A DNA stretch of 64,000 nucleotides, taken from the NCBI GenBank assembly GCA_040902885.1, contig JBBDWK010000081.1, forward strand, positions 29,746 through 93,745, read 5' to 3'. This DNA is from JBBDWK01 sp040902885 (GTDB taxonomy: Bacteria > Acidobacteriota > Terriglobia > Bryobacterales > Bryobacteraceae). Both the position numbers and the translations under genes were made by a program. The notes under the pieces were generated by a model. The model searched no databases, was not told where the DNA came from, and worked only from the letters and a program-made list of their open reading frames with translations. Position 1 is the first letter of the stretch, and each line of letters begins with the position of its first letter. This document shows, piece by piece, positions 53,647-61,757 of this stretch.

Positions 53647-55440
53647 CTACTGGACCGGCGCTTCTTTTTTCATGCGATCGGCTTTCATGCGATCAGCGAT
53701 GTGCACCACGAAGTTTGCGGCGAGCCCCACCCATCCCTTGGTGTGCGGCACCTGATACATCGGCCGCTTGCTCTCCGGATGAGCGTCCACCCAGGCGCGG
53801 CATTCGTCCAGGGTGAGGCCAGCATGCTCCAGAGCGGCGGCAAATTCCTTCTTCGCCTTGGACTTGGCCTCGCCGAGCGCCATCTGCACGCGGCTGTGGG
53901 CATTGATCTCGCCTTCGCCGGAGGTCTCGACGGGGATGTAGATCATGTCCTTGTAATTCGTCACTACCGCCGACTGCGCTCCATCCGATTGCGTGGACGG
54001 CATGCATCCGAACGGCTTCAGCGACAGGACCATGTGCGCCAGATCCTTGTTGGAGTAGTAGATATTTTTGGCGACCTCAAGATGCCCTTCGCCGCCGCCC
54101 GCGCGGGAGTTGTAGAAGGGGTGGCCGAGCCGCTGCATCTCGTACTGGTCCGTAAGGTGATGGGCCACGCCGCCCAGCGCATGGACGATCTTGTGGTACT
54201 CGCCTTTGAAGATGGCTTCAGCCAGTTTCAGCTTGGCCACCTTGTTGCGGAAGCTCCACTCGATCTTGGCGCGCTTATCGAGCCGCCACAGCGGCGGCAG
54301 CACCGCGCCTTCCTCCAGGCCCTTCATGTCTTTGTACTTCTGGACCACCTGGTGCATCATGTACATGATCCAGGTGCCGATCGGCTCCACCAGAACCTGC
54401 GCGCCTTCGCGCTCCAGGAACTTGAACATGTTGAAGTTGCCGTCGCCTTCGGTGGTCTGCGCCCAGAATTCACCCGTGATCTTCACGATCGGCTTGACCC
54501 GCAGCCGGTCAACCTCAATCTCGTTGTACCGGTCGCGGCAGTTCTGGAGAGCCGGAACGAAGTCGTCGCCTTTGAGCTGATTGACAAACTTGCCGACGTA
54601 CTCCGCCGTATCGGAAAACCCGCCGAGGTACTTCGCCATGCTGTCATCGAGCTTCCACGGCTGCTTCTTGCGGAAGACCTCGTGCATGTAGTCCATGACG
54701 CTGTCGAGCACCTGGTCGGTATGGCCGGCTTCCACCTCGTAAGGCCGGATGGCATACGCCACTTCGTTGATCACGTCGCCGCAGTTTAATGCGTTCAGGA
54801 TGCCGAGGAAAAAATCGAGGTTCAACTCCAGGCCGGCTTCTGTATCGGACTGGCTCAGCCCGCCGGACTGCTGGAACAGAAGCACGCGGAAACCGTCGAA
54901 ACCGGAATTGCGCAACGCCAGCCGGTATTCCGCTTCATACATCCCAAAGCGGCAGGGACCGCAGGCGCCGGCCGTGAAGAAGACGTACCGGTCAATGATC
55001 TCCTGCTTCGAGAGCCCCTGCTCTTCCAGTCTTTGCAGGTACTGGACGAGGTTCCCGACGGTGAAGTACGTGGGATTGCACTGCCCGTTGTTCCCGTACT
55101 CCTTGCCGGCCTGAAACGCGCTCACGTTGGGAGTCGGCACCATTTCCGCTTTGTACCCCAGACCTTCGAGAGCTCCGTGCACCAGCTTCTCGTGCTTCCA
55201 GGTGAGGCCGCCGAACAGGAGCGTGGTGTAGCCGCGCTGCTCCTTCGTGAACCCGCGCTCGACCGGCTTCTTGAAATGGTGCAGTTCGCGCTTTACGACG
55301 CCGGCTTCCCTCTCGAGCCGCGACCGCTCCTCGGCAAGGCGCTTCTGTATGATTTCCTCAACCGGACCAAGCGGCGTGTCAATTTGGACCAGATTTGGTG
55401 CGGGCGGGGCGGGCTTGGGCTGGATCTGTTGCGTGCTCAT
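53647..55440 (-). CDS. 2-hydroxyacyl-CoA dehydratase-like iron-sulfur partner protein
   Basis: 597 residues from the ATG at 55440 (GAGG upstream); an earlier in-frame start at 55593 is not needed. Cys-containing motifs NNGQCNPTYFTVGN, TAGACGPCRFGMYEAEY, LNALNCGDVINEV and SLKPFGCMPSTQSDG are candidates for cluster ligation. The sequence resembles HgdB/DUF2229-type dehydratase components that accept electrons from the activase next door. No acyl-CoA pathway gene is adjacent, so the substrate is unknown. A double-cubane-type reductase is one possibility. Confidence 0.75.
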   Translation of the reverse strand: MSTQQIQPKPAPPAPNLVQIDTPLGPVEEIIQKRLAEERSRLEREAGVVKRELHHFKKPVERGFTKEQRGYTTLLFGGLTWKHEKLVHGALEGLGYKAEMVPTPNVSAFQAGKEYGNNGQCNPTYFTVGNLVQYLQRLEEQGLSKQEIIDRYVFFTAGACGPCRFGMYEAEYRLALRNSGFDGFRVLLFQQSGGLSQSDTEAGLELNLDFFLGILNALNCGDVINEVAYAIRPYEVEAGHTDQVLDSVMDYMHEVFRKKQPWKLDDSMAKYLGGFSDTAEYVGKFVNQLKGDDFVPALQNCRDRYNEIEVDRLRVKPIVKITGEFWAQTTEGDGNFNMFKFLEREGAQVLVEPIGTWIMYMMHQVVQKYKDMKGLEEGAVLPPLWRLDKRAKIEWSFRNKVAKLKLAEAIFKGEYHKIVHALGGVAHHLTDQYEMQRLGHPFYNSRAGGGEGHLEVAKNIYYSNKDLAHMVLSLKPFGCMPSTQSDGAQSAVVTNYKDMIYIPVETSGEGEINAHSRVQMALGEAKSKAKKEFAAALEHAGLTLDECRAWVDAHPESKRPMYQVPHTKGWVGLAANFVVHIADRMKADRMKKEAPVQ

Positions 55441-55615
55441 AGAGACCTCGAGTTCGTATTTGAAGCCTACTGCGCGAATTGCCGGTAAAAAAGCCATATT
55501 CCAACGGTTACCCTCTGAAAAGAAATGGGAAATCAGCGAATGGGCCGAATCACCAAGCGGACTGAGACTGCGGGAGGCTGAGTGGCGGAACAAAAAACTG
55601 GGCTCCGGACGCCGG

Positions 55616-56827
55616 TCAGGCGCGGACGGCCAGCACGGCGTTCAAGCCGCCGAAAGCGAAGGAGTTGGAGAGGGCGTACTCCACCGCCTGGCAGCGCGCC
55701 CGATTGGGGATCACGTCCAGATCGCACTCGGGGTCCGGCTCGGCGAAATTGGCCGTCGGCGGGAGTATGCCGTGGTGAAGAGCGAGCAGAGTGGCCGCGA
55801 GCTCGAGCGCGCCGGCAGCCCCTAAGGCATGCCCATGCATGGACTTGGTGGAGCTGACCGCCAAACGTCCGGCGTGCGCGCCAAAGACCGAACGGATGGC
55901 GCTGGTTTCCGAGACGTCGTTGGCGATCGTACCTGTGCCATGAGCGTTGATATAGCCTACGGCCTCGGGCGGGATGCCGGCGTCGCGCAGCGCCAGACGC
56001 ATGGCCTTGGCCGCACCCGAAGCCGAGGGCTGCGTGATGTGGGCGGCGTCGGAAGACATGCCGAATCCGGTGATCTCGCCAAGCACGGTCGCGCCGCGTG
56101 CCTGCGCGGCTTCGAGGGGTTCGAGAACCATCATGGCTCCGCCTTCGCCCAGGATCATCCCCGAGCGGTTGCGGGAGAAGGGCCGGCAGGTATCGGGCGA
56201 GACCACGCGCATGGCCTCCCAGGCCTTGAGAATGCCATAGCTGAAAGGGGCTTCGCTTCCGCCCGCAATGGCCATGTCGGCCTGCCCGGCGCGCACCATC
56301 CAGAATGCCTGTCCCAGAGCGTGAGACGCCGAGGAGCAGGCCGTCGAGACCGTGTATACCGGACCGCTCAGCCCCATTTCCATCGAGATATGGCTCGCCC
56401 CCGCGCTGCTCATGACTCGCGGAATGCTCAACGGATGGACGCGATTGCGCCCCAGCCTGTAGAGGTCCACGAAGCCCGTATCTTGGGTCGACTGGCCGCC
56501 CACGCAGCAACCGGTGATGACCGCGGTGTTCTCGCGAAGTTCGCCGGTCCACTCGATTCCGGACTGCAAGACGGCCTGCCGCGCGGCCACAACCGCGAAC
56601 TGGGCAAAGCGGTCGAGGAAGTCGATCTGCTTCTCCTGGAAATGCGCGCATGGGTCGAATCCGCGTGTTTCAGCCGCTCTGCTGAAGCGGAGGGAGGAAA
56701 GTTCGGGCGATTCGAATGGCGCGATCCCCGGCCGGCCCTCCCGGAGCGCCTTCCAGAACTGGCAGGTATCGCCGCCCAAAGCGGAAACTACCCCGATCCC
56801 CGTAACGGCCACACGGCGCTGAACCAT
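55616..56827 (-). CDS. Beta-ketoacyl-ACP synthase (KAS II/NodE-like)
   Basis: 403 residues. The catalytic triad is complete: Cys in STACSSASHALGQAF (about 165), His in NAHGTGTIANDV (about 300) and His in SSTKSMHGHALGAAGALE (about 335). The thiolase fold begins RRVAVTGIGVVSALGG. It would condense an acyl primer with malonyl-ACP. It lies 3 bp after a dedicated acyl carrier protein and in an operon with a NodB-like deacetylase, which suggests specialised acyl chain synthesis rather than the housekeeping fatty acid pathway. Confidence 0.92.
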   Translation of the reverse strand: MVQRRVAVTGIGVVSALGGDTCQFWKALREGRPGIAPFESPELSSLRFSRAAETRGFDPCAHFQEKQIDFLDRFAQFAVVAARQAVLQSGIEWTGELRENTAVITGCCVGGQSTQDTGFVDLYRLGRNRVHPLSIPRVMSSAGASHISMEMGLSGPVYTVSTACSSASHALGQAFWMVRAGQADMAIAGGSEAPFSYGILKAWEAMRVVSPDTCRPFSRNRSGMILGEGGAMMVLEPLEAAQARGATVLGEITGFGMSSDAAHITQPSASGAAKAMRLALRDAGIPPEAVGYINAHGTGTIANDVSETSAIRSVFGAHAGRLAVSSTKSMHGHALGAAGALELAATLLALHHGILPPTANFAEPDPECDLDVIPNRARCQAVEYALSNSFAFGGLNAVLAVRA

Positions 56828-56830
56828 CGG

Positions 56831-57079
56831 CTACCCGGCTCGCCGCTCCACGAGTCCGCGGACGCCTTCCACCATCTGCCGCACGTCCCGTATCTGCTTG
56901 GCCGCTTCGTCCGGGATGGTGATGTCAAACTCGTTCTCGAGGGCGAACAGAATGTTCACGCCGTCCATGGAATCGATGCCGAGCTCTTCGAAACGGCTGT
57001 CAATCGTGACCTTCTCCGGAGGCACGCGCTGCGTGGTCGCGATCACCGCAAGCACTTTTTGAGTCAGTTGGTCGGACAT
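56831..57079 (-). CDS. Acyl carrier protein
   Basis: 82 residues beginning MSDQLTQKVLAVIATTQRV. The phosphopantetheine site is Ser in EELGIDSMDGVNILFALEN, near residue 37, with the usual acidic helix II. It differs from typical AcpP in reading DSMDG instead of DSLD, fitting a specialised carrier like NodF. Its start lies inside the end of the deacetylase gene (16-bp overlap) and the ketoacyl synthase follows. Confidence 0.92.
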   Translation of the reverse strand: MSDQLTQKVLAVIATTQRVPPEKVTIDSRFEELGIDSMDGVNILFALENEFDITIPDEAAKQIRDVRQMVEGVRGLVERRAG

Positions 57080-57783
57080 AAGAGCTGGGACACCGTCTCC
57101 AGAGCGAATCCGCGCTTCCGGAGTTCGGGAATCAAAAGGCGAACGGCCTCGATGGTCTCCCCGATATCGGGGGCGGGCTCGACCGCGCGCCCATCGTGGA
57201 GGCAAACGATCGCCCCATTATGAACGCGCGCCAGAACGCGTTCAACCACCGCGCGGGCGGATAGCTTCCAGTCCCGTCCGAGAACGGTCCAGGTGACGCC
57301 GAGCAGATTGAGGCGGCGCTGCGCCTGCCGCAGGCCGAACCAGCGGACGCCGAAGGGGGCGCGGAAGAGCGTGGGAATAATTCCCGTGACCTGTGTAATG
57401 GTTGCCTGCGCGCGCTCGATTTCAGCCTCGACTTGAGCGGGCGACCGGAAGCAGAGCAATGGATGCGAATAGGAATGATTGCCAATCTCGTGCCCGCGGG
57501 CGGGCACTGCGCGGGCCACCCCGGGATAACGGTCGACGTTCGCGCCGCACTGAAAAAAAGTCGCTTTAGCCTGATAGCGGTCCAGAAGATCGAGCAACAT
57601 GGAAGTGGCGGGAGTCGGACCATCGTCGAACGTGAGGGCCACCGCCCGGCGCCGGACGTCTCCACAATGCACCGAAGGGCCGAAGACAGTGGATGTACGG
57701 CCCCGTACGGCGTAACTCATCCCTGCCGCCGCCAGAAGGGTGGAGACCGCCCAAATTGCGCCGTCCGCGCCCACTGCCGGCAT
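57064..57783 (-). CDS. Polysaccharide deacetylase (NodB-like)
   Basis: 239 residues. A hydrophobic N-terminal segment (AIWAVSTLLAAAGMSYAV) may anchor or export it. NodB motifs are intact: MT1 LTFDDGPTP, MT2 HEIGNHSYSHP with both zinc His residues, MT3 FRAPFGVRWFG and MT5 CLHDGR. The family removes N-acetyl or O-acetyl groups from amino-sugar polymers or from lipid-linked sugars. It is followed by an ACP and a ketoacyl synthase in the same operon. Confidence 0.92.
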   Translation of the reverse strand: MPAVGADGAIWAVSTLLAAAGMSYAVRGRTSTVFGPSVHCGDVRRRAVALTFDDGPTPATSMLLDLLDRYQAKATFFQCGANVDRYPGVARAVPARGHEIGNHSYSHPLLCFRSPAQVEAEIERAQATITQVTGIIPTLFRAPFGVRWFGLRQAQRRLNLLGVTWTVLGRDWKLSARAVVERVLARVHNGAIVCLHDGRAVEPAPDIGETIEAVRLLIPELRKRGFALETVSQLLCPTN

Positions 57784-57866
57784 GCGCGGATTGTAACACA
57801 GGTCACCTGCCCGCGGTGGACGGTACAGGCCTCCTCAGCTTGTTCCGCACACTGCACTCGAGGATT

Positions 57867-58373
57867 TTACGCGCTTGCCGCGCCCATGCCTTCGTCCGCG
57901 CTCGGGCCGTAGATGCTCGGCACGTGCGCATTCATGGCGCGCACATAGGCGCTGAGTTGGCCGCGATGATGGATGGTGTGGTTCAACCAGAAATGGAGAT
58001 AGGTGACGTTCGGCATGGTCATTATGCCGAAAAAGTCCACTGGCTTCGCCAGATCCTCGGCGGACATCGCTCTTACTTTAGCAATCCACCCGTGAACCTC
58101 CTCGAACCGGTCGAGAATATCCTGGCGTGTTGCGGGCGCCGGCGGGTCTCCCTCGAATAAAAATTGCGCTTTGACGATACCGTCCCCGAACCACAGCTCA
58201 CTGCCCACGATGTGCCACATCAACTCGTGAGCCGTCCGCCCTTTCTCGCCCAGCTTGAAATCGAGGCGATCCTCCGGCACCGCAGCCAGAACCCGCTTTG
58301 TGGTGTTGAATTCTCCCTCGATAGATTTCAGCAGGAACGTTGCCAGTCCCTGCGCCTGTTCCGGTGTGAACAT
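57867..58373 (-). CDS. DinB family protein
   Basis: 168 residues, ATG with GGAGG 9 nt upstream. A four-helix bundle with the three-His metal site expected of DinB/YfiT proteins: HELMWHIVGSELWF near residue 50 and WLNHTIHHRGQLSAYVRAM near residue 130. Members act as thiol-dependent transferases or have unknown roles. It starts 19 bp after rsmA. Confidence 0.88.
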   Translation of the reverse strand: MFTPEQAQGLATFLLKSIEGEFNTTKRVLAAVPEDRLDFKLGEKGRTAHELMWHIVGSELWFGDGIVKAQFLFEGDPPAPATRQDILDRFEEVHGWIAKVRAMSAEDLAKPVDFFGIMTMPNVTYLHFWLNHTIHHRGQLSAYVRAMNAHVPSIYGPSADEGMGAASA

Positions 58374-58392
58374 CAACTGTTTCCTCCAAGGG

Positions 58393-59148
58393 CTATCCTA
58401 CAAGGCCAAGATAGATCGCGGCAAACCGATCCAGCGTAACTTGCTCAGCCCGTTGAGAAGATTCCGGTAGCTTCTCCAGAGCGTCTTTTCCATAAATGGG
58501 GCCGAGGTTATTCCGGAGCGTCTTGCGCTTCTGGCGGAAACACTGTTGCAGAAAGCGGAGAAAGGCATCCGCATCCGGGAGACGCAGCTCTTCAATACGA
58601 TTCCGGGGCACGAGGCGGATCACCGAAGAGTCAACCTTGGGAGGCGGTTGGAAGGCCCCGGGACGTACGTCGAAAAGAATCCGCGCATCGGCAAACAGGC
58701 GGGTGGCAACCGTAAGGTAGCCGTACTGGCGCGTACCCGGAACTGCAACCAGCCGCTCCGCAACTTCCTTTTGGATCAGAAAGACCGCGCCGCGCACCGT
58801 GGGATGCAGACGAACGACGCGCTCAATGATGGGCGTGGCCGCGTAGTAAGGCAGATTGCCGGCAAAGGTTGCCGGCCCCCATTGATCCAGGGCGATCCGC
58901 AGAGCATCGCCCTGGATCAAGGTAAGTTTTGGATGGGAAGGGAACCGGGAATGCAGGGCGCCAACCAGCGCCGGGTCCAGCTCTATGGCGGCCACTCGCT
59001 GGGCCCGCGCCAGCAAGTGCTCCGTGAGAGCGCCCTTGCCGGGGCCGATTTCAACGACCAGCGGCTCGCCGGGAGCGCAAGCGGCCTCGGCGATCCGCTT
59101 GAGTATGGAAGTTGCCGCGAGGAAATGCTGCCCGAGCCGCTGGCCCAC
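58393..59148 (-). CDS. rsmA: 16S rRNA (adenine1518/1519-N6) dimethyltransferase RsmA/KsgA
   Basis: 251 residues. N-terminal GQRLGQHFLAATSILKRI, SAM motif VEIGPGKGALTEHLLA, catalytic NLPYYAATPII and C-terminal QCFRQKRKTLRNNL identify KsgA. It dimethylates A1518 and A1519 in 16S rRNA late in 30S assembly. It follows the putative sigma-regulator gene by 12 bp. Confidence 0.97.
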   Translation of the reverse strand: MGQRLGQHFLAATSILKRIAEAACAPGEPLVVEIGPGKGALTEHLLARAQRVAAIELDPALVGALHSRFPSHPKLTLIQGDALRIALDQWGPATFAGNLPYYAATPIIERVVRLHPTVRGAVFLIQKEVAERLVAVPGTRQYGYLTVATRLFADARILFDVRPGAFQPPPKVDSSVIRLVPRNRIEELRLPDADAFLRFLQQCFRQKRKTLRNNLGPIYGKDALEKLPESSQRAEQVTLDRFAAIYLGLVG

Positions 59149-59160
59149 TAGGCGAAGGCG

Positions 59161-59712
59161 TCAACCCTTCACGACGATGTGGCTCCGGCGGAACGACACC
59201 CGCACGCGGCTCGACGTCGGCTGGCCAAATGAGGTGGCCGGATTGAAGCTGGTGAACAGAATCATATTTCCGAGATTGCCGAGCGAGTCGGCGCGCATCT
59301 CTCCCGACGGAAACGAATAGTCCACGATCCGGCCCTGACCGTCGATGACCAGATCGACCACGACGTCCCGATCGAAGGCGAACGGAGGCATGGTCTCCAG
59401 ACGCGCATCCGTGTAGAGCATGGTGGGCACGTCCGCCAGGGAACCGGATGGCACGGCGAGAGTAGGCGCGAGGATGCCGAACAGAAAGGCGGTCGAAATC
59501 AGGCCGCCGGCAAACGGCAGGGCCGGAGGCCGCATCAGGTTGCCGACCAGCAGCCGCGCTCGTTTCCGCAACGCGCTGAACAGGGCGGGCAGGTTACCGC
59601 CCGCGGCGCGCCGTTGCCTCTCCCGGGAGGCCAGTACGAGCAGCCGGGTCTCCAGATCCGGCGGAGGGGTAACCCGCGGAAGGCTGCGAAGGTTGATGCC
59701 GATGCCGCTCAT
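59161..59712 (-). CDS. Single-pass membrane protein, putative anti-sigma factor
   Basis: 183 residues. A cytoplasmic N-terminus of about 60 residues rich in Arg (DLETRLLVLASRERQRRAAGG), one membrane segment (about 66-88, LPFAGGLISTAFLFGILAPTLAV) and a periplasmic domain with a TonB-C-like pattern (VVVDLVIDGQGRIVDYSF). The canonical zinc-finger HxxxCxxC is missing. The anti-sigma role rests on topology and on position after the ECF sigma gene. Confidence 0.6.
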   Translation of the reverse strand: MSGIGINLRSLPRVTPPPDLETRLLVLASRERQRRAAGGNLPALFSALRKRARLLVGNLMRPPALPFAGGLISTAFLFGILAPTLAVPSGSLADVPTMLYTDARLETMPPFAFDRDVVVDLVIDGQGRIVDYSFPSGEMRADSLGNLGNMILFTSFNPATSFGQPTSSRVRVSFRRSHIVVKG

Positions 59713-59802
59713 AAAGTCACACCGGCCCCTTCCGGAAGCTCCGTAGCGCGCCATCCGGAAAAGCTATTAAGACACTTCGCGCAAAATGGCAACTCATATC
59801 TC

Positions 59803-60471
59803 TCACTCGGCCGGTTGAGGGTTCCAATGGAAGGTCTGCTCCGGCTCCAGCCGACCCGCCAACTCTCGCCGCATCGCTTCGCGCCCGCGCATAATCCGCG
59901 ACTTCACGGTACCCAGGGATACCTGAAGGATCTCGGCAACCTCTTCATAACTCAAATCCGCGATGTCCCGCAGAACCACGGCAGCGCGGAACGTGGGATT
60001 GATCTGGGCCAGCGCCCGCTCGATCAGAACGTGCATCTCCCGGTTGAGAACGTAATCGAAAGGGGAACGTCCCGAATCGGTCAGCGTTGCGCCCAAATTC
60101 CTCGAATCCTCTTCTTCATCCTCCAAGCCCACCTCCTGACGCCGATGCCGCGAGAACCAACGGCGGTGGTTGTGGGCTTCATTGACCGCTATGCGGTATA
60201 TCCACGTCTTTAGACTGCTCTCCCCCCGAAAACGTCCCACGTTCCGGAAGATTTTGAGAAAGACTTCCTGGACCACGTCGGAGGAATCCCCCGTGTCGTC
60301 CAGCAGTCTGTAGACCAGGTTGTAGACGGGCTGCTGGTAGATGGAGATCAGAAGTTCGTAGGCGTCGTCCGAACCGCTGCGCAGAGCATCGATAAGCTTT
60401 TCTTCTTCTTCCGATGCGGCTGGCTCAACGGGTGTGTCCAGATGGATCTTGAGTGTAAGCGGCTCGGCCAC
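59803..60471 (-). CDS. ECF RNA polymerase sigma factor (RpoE-like)
   Basis: 222 residues. Region 2 carries ISIYQQPVYNLVYRLLDDTGDSSDVVQEVFLKIFRNVGRF and KTWIYRIAVNEAHNHRRW; region 4 carries VVLRDIADLSYEEVAEILQVSLGTVKSRIMRGREAMR. The acidic insert EDEEEDSRNLG lies between. It probably directs transcription of envelope-stress genes and of this minus-strand run. Start ATG at 60471. Confidence 0.93.
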   Translation of the reverse strand: MAEPLTLKIHLDTPVEPAASEEEEKLIDALRSGSDDAYELLISIYQQPVYNLVYRLLDDTGDSSDVVQEVFLKIFRNVGRFRGESSLKTWIYRIAVNEAHNHRRWFSRHRRQEVGLEDEEEDSRNLGATLTDSGRSPFDYVLNREMHVLIERALAQINPTFRAAVVLRDIADLSYEEVAEILQVSLGTVKSRIMRGREAMRRELAGRLEPEQTFHWNPQPAE

Positions 60472-60555
60472 GGGTCACGCCTCAGATATCATTGTAATCC
60501 CGCACTGGACCTATAGACACCAGCCCCCCGGGAAAAGTTCCTTCCTAGGCTTGCT

Positions 60556-61173
60556 ATGCTGGTACGTCTCAACATGTTCCTGAAGATCCTCGCGCACCCC
60601 GTGTTCACCGGCTTGAATTTTCACATGCCGATGATCGTCGATCTTTCCCATCCGCTGGTGATGCTGCAGGGAGAGAACGGATCCGGCAAATCCACGCTGC
60701 TGCACTCGATCTACTACGCCCTGACGGGAGAGCAGGCGGAGGGGTACGTCTACCGGCTGGAGAAGGCCACGACGGTTATCGGCAAGGTCTTTCTGTTCGA
60801 CGCGGAACAGCACAACCCGCGCACGCATCTGGAGATGTTCGAGAACCACCCGGAGACGAAGGCATTTCTCCAGATGGCCAGCCACGGCCAGGTGATGCTG
60901 TCGATGTTCCACGAGAATTTTCCCAGCCTGCCGGACGGAACCGTGCTGCTCCTGGACGAGCCGGAAATGGCCCTGTCGGTGTCCAATCAACGGCGCATCC
61001 TGAAGATGTTGATGGAACTGGTGGACCGGAAGAAGTTTCGTATCGTCTGCGCCACGCACTCGCCCATCCTCATCGATTCGAAGGATACGTACGTGATCGA
61101 CCTGGACCGTCACGTGAACCGCCACGTCCACACGACCGAGATGGGCGTAGAAGGCGAGAGTACGATTCAGTAA
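60556..61173 (+). CDS. Stand-alone ABC-like ATPase (COG3910 type)
   Basis: 205 residues. Walker A QGENGSGKSTLLHSIYYAL (about 38), Walker B VLLLDEPEMALS (about 135) and the H-loop IVCATHSPILID. It has no membrane segment and no permease neighbour, and resembles RecF/SMC-like small ATPases. The cellular role is unknown. It overlaps the DUF1080 gene tail to tail by 7 bp. Confidence 0.85.
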   Translation: MLVRLNMFLKILAHPVFTGLNFHMPMIVDLSHPLVMLQGENGSGKSTLLHSIYYALTGEQAEGYVYRLEKATTVIGKVFLFDAEQHNPRTHLEMFENHPETKAFLQMASHGQVMLSMFHENFPSLPDGTVLLLDEPEMALSVSNQRRILKMLMELVDRKKFRIVCATHSPILIDSKDTYVIDLDRHVNRHVHTTEMGVEGESTIQ

Positions 61174-61757
61174 GTCGCGATCCGGATCTTCCGGAACTGC
61201 ACTTCGATGGGCGGGCCGCTGTGGACTTGCAGGGCGATGAAGCCGGTCGTTTCGATGCCCGGCTCGGTCTCGCGGTAGTCCACCGTGCGCACGCCGTTCA
61301 GGTCGAGCGTGATGTGGTTCCCGCGCGCTGTGATCGCGTATTCGTTCCAGCCGTCCTTCTTCAGGTTGGCGAGGCTGGCGGGGGGCGCCTGCACCAGCAC
61401 CTTCTTCCGGCGCGATTCATCGTACAGGCAGCCCCAATATTGCTGGCCGATGTCGGCCTGGTAGCCGGAAACTTCGTGCGAATCGGGCACCGGCTTGCTG
61501 CGGAACTGGATGCCGCTGTTGCCTTCGCCGTTCACCAGGCGGAATTCCAGCTTGAGAACGAAGTCTCCGTAGCTCTTCCGCGTGCGCAGAAAATCGTTGT
61601 ACTTCAGGCCGGAGTGCTTGCCGACGATCATGCCGTCCCGCACCTGCCAGATGCCCGGAGTGTCGATCTCCCAGCCGTCCAGATTTTTGCCGTTGAAAAG
61701 CGGCTCCTCCGCGGTTAAGACAGCCATACACGTAAGAGCAAGCAGGACTGTCTTCAT
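61167..61757 (-). CDS. DUF1080 (3-keto-disaccharide hydrolase-like) exported protein
   Basis: 196 residues. Signal peptide MKTVLLALTCMAVLTAEE, then the concanavalin-like DUF1080 pattern: PLFNGKNLDGWEIDTPGIWQVRDGMIVG, FVLKLEFRLVNGEGNSGIQFRSKP, GYQADIGQQYWGCLYDESR, and the ending GFIALQVHSGPPIEVQFRKIRI. Family members act on sugars in the periplasm. Its start overlaps the larA stop by 4 bp. Confidence 0.9.
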   Translation of the reverse strand: MKTVLLALTCMAVLTAEEPLFNGKNLDGWEIDTPGIWQVRDGMIVGKHSGLKYNDFLRTRKSYGDFVLKLEFRLVNGEGNSGIQFRSKPVPDSHEVSGYQADIGQQYWGCLYDESRRKKVLVQAPPASLANLKKDGWNEYAITARGNHITLDLNGVRTVDYRETEPGIETTGFIALQVHSGPPIEVQFRKIRIATY

